A stretch of DNA of 64,000 nucleotides from Desarmillaria ectypa (lineage: Eukaryota; Basidiomycota; Agaricomycetes; Agaricales; Physalacriaceae), in assembly GCA_030407005.1 (NCBI GenBank), contig JAUDYN010000001.1, positions 868,001 to 932,000 of the forward strand, in the 5' to 3' direction. The position numbers and the translations under genes are program-made. Shown here piece by piece: positions 22,680 through 34,130 of this stretch (within the stretch, counting starts at the first letter, position 1; each line of letters starts with the position of its first letter). The notes beneath the pieces were generated by a model. It worked only from the letters and a program-made list of their open reading frames with translations. It was not told the DNA's origin and ran no database searches.

Positions 22680-24427
22680 TCAAAGCTTCAACGAAACAGG
22701 CCCATTCGACGATCGCACTGACGCCGTCCCCCGAACTCTGTTCCGCTCATCCCAATACACTTCCCCAACAGTCTCTCCCCTCCTCACCGTGTTCTGCTTC
22801 ACAGTCCTGCGCCTACCTCTCCCCGCCGGATCAGACTTCTCCTCCACAAGCAACGACGGCTGCATATGCGACGTCGAGAGCGAATACGTGCCTTCATACG
22901 TAGGAGGCAGCCACACCTCTGCGAATGCATTCGACGTTCGCGCGTCGAGTTTCACTTTCGAGTCCACTGGAGACTCGAGGACCTTGACCTGAAGAGGCCC
23001 GTTGGAGGTGTGCGTGGAGACGTCGCTGGATGGGCTGAATAGCTTGATGCCAGCTTCAATGATGCTACGGATGCGGTATGGTGAGCCTGTGAGTACAGAA
23101 ATGATATGCGCGGATTTACTTGTTGCTCGTGGTAAGCTCCAAAGTCGACCTTGTTACGTCCATATCTCCCAAATTTACATCGGCACGTATAGGAGCATTC
23201 GACGTCTTTAGAATGAGACTACCGGAAGCGACAAAGAATCCTTTAATGGGGCTGTTGGTAGTACGCACTTCAGCGCCTATCGCATCGAGAGACTGGTGAC
23301 GGGGGTGAGTGGAAAAGCCAGGTACAGTCAAGAACCTGCGCTCACATTGATCTTAATCGGAGCATTGGATGTTATGATTTTGCCGTAATCGAACTCCAGT
23401 GACTGAAGCGCCATCAGATTACGCTCCGATACTGCATGATATCGTGCTTACCTCTGCCTGGATCGGTGCGTTAGATCCCCTCAAGGATATCTTGCCAAAA
23501 TGAACGCGATTCTCGAGATCCTTGAGTAATTGAGCGACATTCTGGACGTCAGTCTCGAAATTCTTGATATTGGATGCAGAAGAGCTCGATGGCTCCGGAA
23601 TGGTGACGGTGATGTCAAAGTACAGGCGATCCTGATAACTGGGAGCGTTGAACCACCTCGGAGTCTGTGCAAGATCATTACAAAAAGTAGGAGCAGAGAG
23701 AGATAACACATACGAAAACGCCTACACCATTTTCACCCTCCTGGCGCTGCAAGAGACAGACCCTGACATAGTCTAAAACCCTTCGTTTGTAGTACTGGAT
23801 GGCAACATCCACCCTTACAACGTCTGTAAGCGTTGGAGAGGTCACGACCTTAGCGACGCCGGAGGACAACGAGCCCTGGGAAAGTAGGAAGAGCGTCTCC
23901 GATTTCAAAGGCAGGTCGAATGATGTCTGCGCAGAGTAACGTTGACCAACTGCAGAAAACCCTCCCCCAGAACCCGTAGATGTCAAATCTTGTCCTCGAA
24001 TGCATTCACGAACGGTGTAGCCGTCGGGAATGGGAAAGTCAGAATCAAGGACGTCCTGTAGATACTATTGATGGGTGTCTGATGAGTCTTGACGCAAGCA
24101 CGTGGAAATGGCACTTACCACTCCCCCGTAGTGAGAACCGCCCACGTTCACGATACTCGACATAAACATTGCAGCTAGAAACCAGATCAAAATGGCCACG
24201 CAGAAAGCCTTTAAGAAGCGTCTTGTCGGCGACCTCCGGCAGGGAGGTTCTGGTTGTCTGAGTGGTGATGTGTTGTTATACATAGGTCCCGGTGGTACTG
24301 GAGAGACGCGTCTCGGCACGTTCGAGCTCGTTGATCCATAAGCTGGTGGGGGAGTCGAGTATTGCAATGGTAGGTTGATAAGTGCCGTTTTTATAGGAGA
24401 CTCTGGGGTATCGTCTGTGATTATCAT
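22680..24427 (-). CDS. Type II membrane protein with repeated beta-solenoid-like ectodomain (DUF7330/DUF4097-like)
   Basis: Six exons (24427-24119, 24055-23714, 23664-23452, 23402-23346, 23292-23120, 23064-22680) splice without frame errors into 492 residues. The N-terminal cytoplasmic part (about 75 residues) is Pro-rich. A basic patch and one membrane helix (LKAFCVAILIWFLAAMFMSS, about residues 78-97) follow. The long outer part carries a recurring motif seen as RGSNAPIQAE, TSNAPIKIN, TTNSPIKGF, TSNAPIRAD, HTSNGPLQV, RTSNAFAEV and RSSNGPVSL, spaced about 20-40 residues apart. Such repeats are typical of a parallel beta-helix of the DUF4097 kind. The ATG at 24427 was chosen because a TATA box lies just upstream; an in-frame ATG at 24508 is upstream of that box. 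Function is unknown, possibly cell-surface. Confidence 0.85.
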
Positions 24428-24480
24428 GGTCGAAGGGAATAAGATCTCTTTATCAGAGCGCGCAAAAAAGCTTACCGAGG

Positions 24481-24488
24481 TATTTATA
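24481..24488 (-). promoter_or_regulatory. TATA box (TATAAATA, reverse strand)
   Basis: Read on the minus strand the sequence is TATAAATA, about 55 bases before the ATG at 24427. It decides between the two in-frame start codons of the gene at 22680-24427. Confidence 0.55.
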
Positions 24489-24509
24489 CTATGTCCCTGA
24501 TCTATCATG

Positions 24510-25330
24510 TGGTGAACCTTTATTATTCAATCAACTCCGGGTAACCACATGGCATTGCTGCGCGGCGCTACGCCCAACTGCGGGTGCCAGGTTTTCGTTA
24601 TCAAGTTGCTGATAATGACGGAAATTTGAACAGTGGTGGACACAGCTGGGCAGCCTGGCGGTGAGGCATTCGGTCGTACGATTTCGAGTTTCTTGCCATA
24701 ATGGCGAGATTGACTCGTCAACCCTTCCCCACAATGCCCAGATGCCTATCATTGACCCTCCATGTTGGTATCTTCGTCGACAATATACTGAAGGTAATTA
24801 AGCGACCACGACCTTTTTTATGGGCGCGACATGCCGTCCATGTCGTCACTGAGGGATCGAATAGAGTGCACAAAAAAGCGTATTCTCGATGAAGACTGCA
24901 GCGGTTGCACTGTACCGGCGAAGTTTTCTCGGGGGTGGTGATGATTGAAGGAAGAAAGCAGCCTTGCGGTTCCAGTTGGAATCCTGACCGACTTCGTTCG
25001 ATCCTCAAGCGGCACATAAAAATTCTCTGCATCTCTCAGAAATTATTCACTGCAATGGATTGCGAGGAGAGAGTAAGGCAGAATCTCTATGTACCTTTTC
25101 TCTCTAACTGTCTGGCCGTATCAGGATCAGCATGTGTATACGTTCATTTCATTGAGGGCATATATGCAGCGATGAGCACAAAGACAACGAGGCGCATCCT
25201 GATTTCTGTCCATTGGTACCGTATTTGATGATAAGCATTGTAATATATAATAATAAGAAAGCAAAGTAAGAATAAGAAAAGCATGTATAAACCTGTGGAT
25301 GGCCAATCATAATGAACAACTGGGCAAAGA
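24510..25330. other. Intergenic region
   Basis: No supported coding sequence. The stretch separates the promoter of the membrane protein gene from the 3' end of the F-box gene. An AT-rich run (about 25231-25280) lies near its right end. Confidence 0.35.
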
Positions 25331-26643
25331 TTATGCTAATGGAAGAAGGTAAACTTCATGCCAAGGCAAAGCGAAGGAACTGACTTGAGAAGGGAATTTA
25401 TTCACCTCCTCCTCCTCATCGCCTTCGTCGTCACCCTCGGACCCAAAGACCGGCTGTAGCTTAACGTCCAGTTCAAGTCCTTCAGTGCACTTGCATCGAG
25501 ATTCAACCATAGATGCGTACATGACCATAGCGAAAGTGAAGGATCCACGGAGGTACAGAGAACGAAGTCGCGGAAGTAAATGTTTATGAGCACCTTCACG
25601 ATACATGAGCGTCGCTAGCAGTTCGTCCGTGATCGCCTCGGACCCTACATCGACAAGTTCTACCTCTTCTAGTGTTGGGGTTTGATCAGATATGTAGAGT
25701 ACGTCAGAAGGCACCGCGCTTTGGGAGAAAGCAAGTGTTGTGAGCCTGCACCAAGAACGTCCAATGAGCCTGGTCATAGAGCTGAAAGGAATCTCGTCCT
25801 TGCAGCCCTTGACCGAGCACGCAGCCCGCAAGGATGAGAGAGAAGGCAGGTGCAGATGATCAATGACTTGGCTTATCGCTTCCGGCTCAAAGAGATACCC
25901 TGAAGCTATCTCCAGAGACTGGAGCTTCTGACAAGCGATCGGCTCTTTTATACGGACCAGTTCACCTTCATTGGACGCTAACCCGCACCTCCAAAGACAA
26001 CTTGTAATATTTCCCATTTCCCCTAGTTCTGGTGAAGAGATTCGGGGGAAGTGAGACTGAATGTCTCTGCGGGATAGTAATTGCTTTTGCAACGCATGGT
26101 GCTTCTCCATGAAAGAACGAATGAGAACGAGAGATCGACGTTGATGGCTGTGATAGTATGCAGCTCCTGGGTTAAATCGAATATCTCGATCCAAGTGCCA
26201 GGCGCACTGACACACTTCCTGGGAAACTTAATTCTCTCGTAAAAGATGAGCATCAAGACTTCTGCCGGCAGGCGCCGTATAGGGCTGAGCAAAGCCTTCT
26301 TGTCTCGAATACGTTCGTCCAGGGCCAGGCATTTTTGACGAACGATAGAGGTCTGCTTCTCTAAATGGTCCACATCTTTGAGCAATTCCTTCCTCAATGC
26401 CCTCATCCCCTTGATCTCTTGGTTGATAGCGGCGACGAATTCTTCCGAGTTGAGTATAATAGAACGTAGGGTCTCGGCTTCGCCAGGAAGAGGCGGGTCA
26501 TTGCAGCGCTCGAGATGGTCGACGTCGAGTATGGAATCAGTTGCACTGCCGTCTTTGGGTACATGGGTGGGAACGTGATAATTGGGACACGCGCAGCCTG
26601 AACAAGATGACCATGTATATCGTTGCAGAGGTCCTACAGGCAT
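25331..26643 (-). CDS. F-box/leucine-rich-repeat protein
   Basis: This is a substrate-adaptor type protein of SCF ubiquitin ligases, judged from the F-box block SPIRRLPAEVLMLIFYER near 26280. A long helical segment with heptad-like spacing precedes it (INQEIKGMRALRKELLKDV), the standard layout of the expanded agaricomycete F-box family. The start ATG at 26643 gives MPVGPLQRYTW. The C-terminal part (about 26040-25331) is a leucine-rich region (LQSLEIASGYLF, LPSLSSLRAA, LPRLRSLYLRGSF) ending in a Glu/Asp-rich tail. The F-box part and the LRR part are in different frames around 26.02-26.21 kb, so an unresolved intron or a frameshift lies there. If it is a frameshift the gene is dead. Confidence 0.65.
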
Positions 26644-26719
26644 ACCTGAACAAGTGTGAGTATTTCTAAAGTATTTCGTTTCCTGAAAAGATGCCTGTTC
26701 AGTCAATGTAGCCTTCCAG

Positions 26720-27858
26720 TCCTATCAGCGACTAAGTACGGCCGTTATTGCTTACCAGCCCTTGAGATGGGTCGATGAGGGTAGGAGCCGAAGAAACAGG
26801 TCACGCTACGCACGTCGCGTCATATTTTCCCACGATGCTAGGAGTGCACGCTGTCCACGATCAACGAGCAGCTATTCCACTGCCCAGCTCTTCCGTGAGC
26901 TTTTCTCTGTAGCAAATCCTCGGGAATATTTTAGCGCTCTATTTCTAGATTTCCACAAGTTCGTGGGCCGCACAGGGCGCTCGTACTAAAGGCATGTACC
27001 TATGACTGTCACGGTGAGCCGTTTGGTCGTCTCGAAACGTATTGCTAACAAGTCGTGTTTCCAGATTGCCTTTTCCCCTTTAAATCTGATAATAGTCGCA
27101 TGCGACTTGAAGAAGATCGCACTGCCCTGAATGAATTACAAGAGAAACCAAAGGACCGTCTACAGCCAGTAGCCTCTCAAGTGTTGGCATTGCGTACAAC
27201 ATCCCACGGCTCTCATAAATGAGAATTTCAACAAGTGCCTTGTAAATGTAAGTTTCTGGTTTTTCTACAGTAAACGGAAGACCTTTAAATCTGATCAATA
27301 CTAGCGATACTCTTCATCCCCCTAAAATCAAAGTTGCGCCCATCCAAGAGTTCCCGGCTACTGTTAAGGCCAGACAAGTGATATCTAGAACAATTTCGGT
27401 GTTCAGTTCAGCTCATTCCTCCGACTATACCTGTCGGCACTAAGACGGCGTACGTGGCTGTGCGTTTCGCTAGCGGTCTTTCCATGACAGCCAACCTAGG
27501 TATGCAGAGGATCTCGCCGGCTCATCAGAATATCTCATAGGACTTTTCAGCCATATCATTTGATGCTTCAGACTTTCGTTGTCTTTCCCTCAGATAAGAA
27601 TAGAAGGACTATCAAACACGATGTGATTGTGGTTCGATATACGTCGCAGGGATTTGTGTTGCCTTACTGAATGACTGTCGCCGGAAACTGTGAAGAGAGG
27701 TTACAGGTAACGCAAGCGAATCGTCTCAGCCCCGTGTTTTATATGCTACTCCGTTTTATAATTTGATTGTTACTCGCCGACTTTAATACGCTACGCGCCA
27801 GGCGCACTCGTTTCCCTCCTAAAATATCTTGTCTTCTCATCTTCGCATCCAGCCTACA
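26720..27858. other. Intergenic region
   Basis: No recognisable gene. Reverse-strand frames near 27.08-27.3 kb are short and unconvincing. The last 100 bases before 27859 are CT-rich (CCTCCTAAAATATCTTGTCTTCTCATC), consistent with a promoter and leader. Confidence 0.35.
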
Positions 27859-30238
27859 ATGCCTATCCCATACTTTCTTGCGTTAACTACCCTAATTCTG
27901 TGCGTAAATGCCCATCAGCCTGCGGAGTTATTCGATGCCTTCGAGGAATTTATTGCCGGGTACGTGACTTCATGTATATGAGAACCTCAATGATCTAAAG
28001 CAATATACAGGTTACTGCAGCCTTGGTCCGTAGCGGCTTCAGGAAACAGCTCGGCGTTGTCGCCAGACGTCGTTGGCCGAGTCAATATGATGATGAGTAT
28101 GTGTTTATACGGCCACTGGTCCATTCCCTAATCTAATACGCCTTACAGCGTTGAACGGCATCGAGAGCAATACTGGTGGGCGCTAACTTACAATCAAATG
28201 CCCTCCCTTCTAAGACACGATTTGTCTTGCAGAATTTCTATACGGCGTACCTACGAAAGTCATGCAAGCAAATACAACTCAGATAATGGGCTACCCTACA
28301 AACGCCTCCGTCGAGTCCTTGTCAATACAGCACTCTGTTGTATCCGCCAGCGTCGTCTTCTCAATGTATCATGCGACAATGTCGCTCACGACACCGCTAA
28401 AAGTCGACCTCTGGTTCTACTTTGATGATGAAATGCAGATATCGGCCTATGATCTGACGATCCGGAATTTCTCCAAAGCCTTCTCGTTTCTGGCATCCGT
28501 TCTGTCCGAGCAGATTGCTCATGAGATGTCTGTTGGTAATTCGACTGATGCGGCCAGTACAAGAATGACCGCAGATATCTGCACGGCTGCCACTGAGTAT
28601 TGTACTGGTGGGAATCAACAATACGACTCGTAAGCATTCTTGAAAGCATTCTTGATATCCACTTCACGGCTCTTGATCCTAGGTACGATTCCTGCTTCGA
28701 GACACTTTCACGAAACGCAACGATGGACAGCCTCGGCCAATCCCTTTGCCGGTCAGTGAGCATTTTGGCTGAGGGAAGGCCGTCGCTGAAGCAATGTTAG
28801 ATACTTTGTCAAGGACATGGTACTATCTCGACCCAGCGTCCATTGTTCCAGCCTTGGTCCTTCCGGGGGCGATACGTGCGGTGAGTTGGCCCTCGCTGCT
28901 ATCGCGGATGATATTAAACGATTGCTTGGGTCTAGTCAGTGTTGATTATGCCAAGGAAACCGCTATGCATCCGTTTGCCTCAAACTTTTTAGCGGCCGAT
29001 GTCACCAACGGTGGGACGGAAGGGCTGGCCGATGGCACTATAGTCGAACTTATGAAATTTAACATGCAAGTCATATATCCCACCACCGTCGCATTTGTGC
29101 GTGATTCTTCCGGCTTCACTCACACATACCTTACCTCGTATTCTGTGGTCTCAGTACTCAATTCCAGTGTTCCTTTACATGCTCTTATTGTATGTCAACG
29201 GAAAGGGAGCAGAACTCCTCCTTGTTCGCTTTTCCAAAGAATATGCCGCTCTGTCGTTCGCCAATAGGCGGAACGTCGTCACCTGTGAGTACTCAAGTGT
29301 GCGTGCACGGTCTTGTCCTAATCTTTTCATCTTTGGCTAGATTGTCTCAGCACCTTTTGGACGATGGTCGCATTCATCCTGCAGATTGTAGCATCGCCTA
29401 TGCTAGGTGGATACTACACATGGAACCGCATCGGCGAGGCTCGTGTGGCTGCTGTCATCATCTCTGGCTTGTGTGAGTCTCATAAACTTCGCATTAATCG
29501 TGATCTTATAATTCATGCGAACAGACACATATGAACTGGTTTTTCGTACTAGCATGCGATGGCCTTTGCTTGTCCATCATTTCTGCGTAGGCTTCACTCT
29601 GCTTCACAATTTCTGCTGAAGCTTCATCTTGCATATCTAGACTTTGTTTGCAACCACATTCATCCAGATAGCGCTTCAGATAGCGCTTCACCCAGCTATA
29701 GCATCTGCCGGGCTCATCTGGCTGTTCCAGGCTACAACTGAGCAGTCCGTGTTCATCGGTCTCATACTTTACCGTCTACGATTTCCGAAGCATGTTGTGG
29801 CGCCTGTCTTGAAATTTGCTGCGATACAGTCGTTGTGAGTAAACGTCCTTCTAGAGCGACATTTCAGACTAAGGAAGCGTCACAGCATCTGTAAGATCGC
29901 GTCAGCAATCTATTTACTTGTCTGGTGGGGCATCAAGCTTGCTAAATTCCACCGCCAAATCGATGCTGCCCTCAGCGTCACGCTAGTTTTCCTCATTTCA
30001 GTCCTCATGGCTACTCAAATGCACGTTCCGAACCTAATCTGCGTGGTAACCACATTGATGTTTTTTCTCATCTAGACAAGGATCGTATGCCGTGTGGTGT
30101 ATCTCGGAAAATATTAAGGGACAATGCTCAAAACTTCCGGCTGTCGCAGATCATTCTTACTGGACCAAGGATTCATTTGATCGTGAAGGCAGGACTCTTG
30201 GACGACAAGCCTCAGAAACGACCCTTGGAGGCGATTGA
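27859..30238 (+). CDS. Secreted-domain plus TLC-like membrane protein, copy 1
   Basis: Thirteen short exons join in frame from ATG 27859. Residues 1-18 are a signal peptide ending in a small-residue site (NAHQ). The outer domain of about 290 residues has paired Cys and N-glycosylation sites, with landmarks DLWFYFDDEMQISAYDLTIR, ADICTAATEYC, YDSCFETL, SRPSVHCSSLGPSGGDTC and EGLADGTIVELMKFNMQ. From about residue 305 it becomes a multi-helix membrane domain (YSIPVFLYMLLLYVNGKGAE, EARVAAVIISGLYTYELVFR, MRWPLLVHHFC). The HH motif after a helix is what TLC (Lag1-type) domains show, so I call it TLC-like with moderate confidence. The last intron is ambiguous: one choice stops at 30117 (539 residues); the other uses a GC donor and ends at 30238 (578). 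The latter frame (QGSYAVW) is conserved in copy 2 by synonymous changes. Function unknown. Confidence 0.8.
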
Positions 30239-30299
30239 AGTCTTTCATCAGCTAAGACGGAGAATTTGCGAAGCATTAGAACGCTTTGTTTCCGATTGA

Positions 30300-31140
30300 A
30301 CGGTACTATCTGTCAATCGAGAATCGACTAGTAGTCGGTACATCGAAATCTGCGTATGGTTAGGCCAATTTATTTGATGGAGAGCTAGACTCAACTAGAT
30401 GTTGAAAATTCGGCCTTTGGAGTGGGCTTCGACACGTCTCGTCAGCGCCGCAACAAGCGCGAATGATCAAGGGTCGTCACTACAGAGGCTGGTGCGTCTG
30501 TGATAGCCTAAAATGGGACCTTGAAAAGTTTAGATTTCAGCCTCAGTTTTTACGTCCTTGTTTGAGCGCTGGAAAACGAAAAGGTACCTTAATTCAATTG
30601 TTCCATAGGGGGAAAGACTCTTCGCTAAAACAAAACCTTTTAAGCTTTCATTTTTTATGAGCTAAAATTCACTGGCCTCTGCTGTGCGTGTTTCAACTTG
30701 AGTGTCGTTTCATTCAATAAAGTAGAAACCAGAAACTACACAGCAGGATGTGATTTGTTTGATGTCAACGCGGAGGTGTTCCTGTTTGCCTCTTCTAGGC
30801 TCCTTGGAGAAAGAATCGCTGTGAACAGGGAAGTTGAACACTACCAGACAATCGATGTCCCGAGTTAGCAGCATAATTATGTGTGTGTGTTTTCTTTTGC
30901 ATTATCAGCATAGAGTCAATCCGTGCAAACTAAGAATTTGATTAGGACTACAATTAATGACTAGCAAACAAGCATAGCCTGGCGAGGACACAGTAAATTT
31001 AGGATAGCTGTTAGATGTGACACAGAGTGGCGTGAACGACGTCCCAAGAAGCAAATTGGTGTTCGACCGGACCTAAAGTCGCGATTTTACCATTGCCTGC
31101 TCTGTGCTGCTTGTGTAACGCCAGCCTAGGTGGACGTGCC
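30300..31140. other. Spacer between tandem copies, with possible mobile-element remnant
   Basis: The segment at about 30.46-30.74 kb holds a 65-codon open frame and ends with AAAGTAGAAACCAGAAAC (30719-30736), nearly the same as 22645-22662. A short GTGTGTGTGT run lies near 30881. No gene is supported. Confidence 0.35.
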
Positions 31141-31149
31141 AGCAAATCC

Positions 31150-33285
31150 ACCGTGACAACAGTTCCGCGCTGGCAACAGATTACGTTGGGCGTACTAGTT
31201 TCACGAGTAAGGCGACCGCGTCTTATCTATCCGTAGCTGCCACCCAGTATCAGTATAAAGCGCTGTGCAGCATTGACAACAATACTGGTATGTACTCGTG
31301 GATTCCGCTTCTCAATGTCTTGACTGTGAATTCCAGAATTCCTGTATGGTGCGTCAAGCAGAGTGGCTCAGGCAAGTACCACAGATCATTGGCTATCCAA
31401 CAAACATTACCGTCGAGTCTCTGTCAATATAGCACTCCGTCGTATCTGCAAGTACCGTGTTTTGGATGAATCACGCGACTGTGTCACCCACGACACCGTT
31501 ACAAGTTGATTTTTGGGTCTACTTCGACGATGACTTGAATGATATCCGAGTACGACTTGGCAGTTTTTGAAACGTGGAAAGGCTCTTTTTTCCCTATCTT
31601 CTGGGCTGTCCGAACAAATCAGCAATGAAATAATTGTAGGGAATTTGACAGACGCGGCGAGTGCGAAAATGACGGTAGATGTATGCACTGTGGTTACGGA
31701 AAACCGTACGGGTGCTAATAAGCAGTACGACTCGTAAGTATGCTTCGTATACCCGCATTTAAGGTTTACAATGATCCTTCTATTGCATGTACAATTCATG
31801 CTTCGAATCCCCTGGGAAGAATATAACAATAGATAATCTTGACCAATCTGTTTGCCGGTAAATCCATCATGATCTCCTACTTATCGCTATCCTCACGTTA
31901 GTTTCAGATAAATGTTCAGAGATATCGTTCAAAGTTCAGCCGGATGCTCATTGCCCCAGCCTTGGCATTGCTGGAGGCGAGAATTGTGGTATGTGCATAA
32001 TTTTTGTCCTCGTTTTTATGCTGATGATGCCGCTGTTCAATGAAGCTAATAGAAACTATATTGAGATGGCCACCATCCGTCCGTTTTCAGCAAGCCTCAT
32101 TGCAGCCAATTTCACATCAGGAGGTCGAACTGCAGGACTTTCCGACGACACACTAGCCGAACTTACGAGATTCAACATGCAGCTAATATACCCTACGACT
32201 ATCGCATTTCGTGCGTGTATTACGATTCCCTATCGTGATTGCCCTTCTCACGCTTTGCGTTCAATAGTGTTCTATTCCGACCTTTCTCTACATCCCCCTC
32301 CTGTACGAGAACGGCAAGGGCGTCGAATTTCTTCTTGCCCAGTGTTCCATGGAATATCGAGAACTTTCGTTTGCACACAGGCGTAATGTTGTGGCCTGCA
32401 TGTCCCTAGTGATGCATCTAAACGAGGCCTTGACGAGGCCTTCAGACATTCTCTGCACTATCTCGACTATGGCTGCGCATATCTTTCATCTTTTCGCATC
32501 ACTATGCTTAAGCAGCCTCTATACTTTAAACCACATCGGAGAAATGTGCATTACAGGGCTTATTGTCTCTGGCCTGTGTGAGTGTCTATGGTTCCGTGTC
32601 AGTCCATATGTTGAAGCATTCCCGTATGAAATAAGATCTTTACGAATTGGTGTGTCGATCGAACATGCGGCAGACTTTGTTTGTCCACCACTTTTGCGTA
32701 AGTCCTTAAATGGCTGCTATCGTCGCCGGAAATTGTGACCTCAAGGCTTCTAGACTCTTTTCGCCATCATCTTCATTCAGATCGCTCTTCAGATGGCCCT
32801 CAGCAATCGTATCAGCGGAGCTAATTTAGCTATTTCAGGCAACAACGGAGCAGTCAATTTTTATCAAACTCATACTGTACTGTTTATGGTACGCGAAGGA
32901 TATCGTTCAACTTGTATTGAAGTTTGCCGCTGTGCAGTCCTCGTACGTTTCTTTCTATCTCGTTCTTGATGATGTCTGACCTGGCGCCTTCAAAGCATTT
33001 TCAAAATTGGATTCGGTGTTTATCTGGTGTTACGGTGGGCCGTCAAACTCGCAAAGTTCCACCGTCCCATTGATATCGCACCGAGCGTCATGCATTAATC
33101 CTATCGGGACTCATGGCCACTCAAGTGTCAGCGCCGGGCTTCAAGTGATGTTAAGAAACTCTGCTAAACTCCAACCTTACAGGCAAGGATCATATGCCGT
33201 GTGGTACATCGCAAGCAACATGGATGGAAAGCAGCGGGCCCAGTCAGGACATGTCCTTGACGAAAGTAACGACTACGTATAAAAA
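31150..33285 (+). pseudogene. Secreted-domain plus TLC-like membrane protein, copy 2 (decayed)
   Basis: This tandem duplicate of 27859-30238 has the same order of exons and retained splice sites: NSSALATDYVGR, EFLYGASSRVAQAST, VDFWVYFDD, YNSCFES, ASLIAANFTSGG, LSDDTLAELTRFNMQLIYPTTIAF, ELSFAHRRNVV, HIGEMCITGLIVSGL and QGSYAVWYIASN. It is broken. A frameshift near 31.37-31.39 kb follows AQASTT, an in-frame TAG (31430-31432) sits where copy 1 has CAG (IQH), and further shifts occur around 31.55 and 31.9 kb. The N-terminal signal-peptide exon is not recognisable. It remains useful as a guide to which residues are under selection. Confidence 0.8.
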
Positions 33286-33358
33286 CTATCAGTGTGTGTC
33301 GCGCCTCAATAAGACTCCCATACCGTATGTGAATGGCTTAAGGAAAAAACTTTAGTAT

Positions 33359-33440
33359 GATCCCTTAGCTCAGTGGTAGAGCGTGTGATTCCAGTTTTCG
33401 GGAGTCCACAAGGCCAAGCGTTCAACTCGCTTAGGGATCA
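33359..33440 (+). tRNA. tRNA-Trp (anticodon CCA) with a 10-base intron
   Basis: The acceptor arms GATCCCT and AGGGATC pair fully (33359-33365 with 33433-33439), with discriminator A at 33440. The D-arm is GCTC-AGTGGTA-GAGC and the T-arm AAGCG-TTCAACT-CGCTT. The anticodon CCA is at 33391-33393 followed by G. An intron TTTTCGGGAG (33395-33404) sits one base 3' of the anticodon, the canonical site, leaving a 72-base mature tRNA. The anticodon stem TGTGA/CCACA has one A-C mismatch at the loop end. Internal A and B boxes are intact. Confidence 0.88.
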
Positions 33441-33599
33441 CGTAATAAAGTATCATTATTCGCAGTCCTTGAATCTGAATTCCGGGCCGAGGAATGTCCT
33501 GAGGAGAAGGAACGTTAAAATGTAATGTTTTTATTCCTTCCTCAAGGTGGATCTTCGGATGTTAATTAATGTATTACGTGCACTATAACATGACCGACG

Positions 33600-34130
33600 T
33601 GTTTTCATGCATGTTGCCATTGTTGGTGCTCGCAGCTCCGATGTCCTTCAGTTTGCTTCAAATTATATGTATATATTTATCTTAATTTACTCTGTAACTA
33701 GGATATACTTTCAATCTCGTAATGAATTTACTGCTCATATACCGCAGGTAAAGTCACTATTTGCCTTGGTGAAAATCCTCCACACTGGACAAAAATATGC
33801 AAAATTTCCTCACTTTTTTTTTTGAAAAACAAAACCTGAAAGTATTTGTGGTTTCTCACTGTCTTATGTAAATTCACAAAATACAGAAGAAATTTTCTAA
33901 ATATGCATGACTCTTTGTCGGCAAGAATACCAAAGAGAAACTTTGTATATTTTCTTTTAATATTTTTGTAGAGAGATCTGTATAAATATTTAGGACTTTT
34001 CACTGTATTTGGCAAATCTTGCAAAAAATAATAAATATTTTAAACCATTTTTAGTGCCTTTTTAAGTACAAAAACGATGAAAAAACTCTTCATATTTTCT
34101 ATGTATTCATTGGTAAAGATACATTGTTTT
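33600..34130. other. AT-rich island
   Basis: Base composition falls sharply compared with both flanks, with many A/T homopolymer runs (for example T9 near 33814) and no convincing gene on either strand. It begins shortly downstream of the tRNA. It may be a decayed mobile element, an origin-like region or a matrix-attachment type stretch; nothing in the sequence decides between these. Confidence 0.55.

Noticed and set aside
24428..24508. Upstream in-frame ATG at 24508 as the start of the membrane protein gene
   Set aside because: It lies upstream of the TATA box at 24481-24488, so the transcript should not contain it.
29665..29690. Short direct repeat CAGATAGCGCTT twice in tandem
   Set aside because: It is coding (IQIALQIALH) within an intact exon and in frame; too short to be an element.
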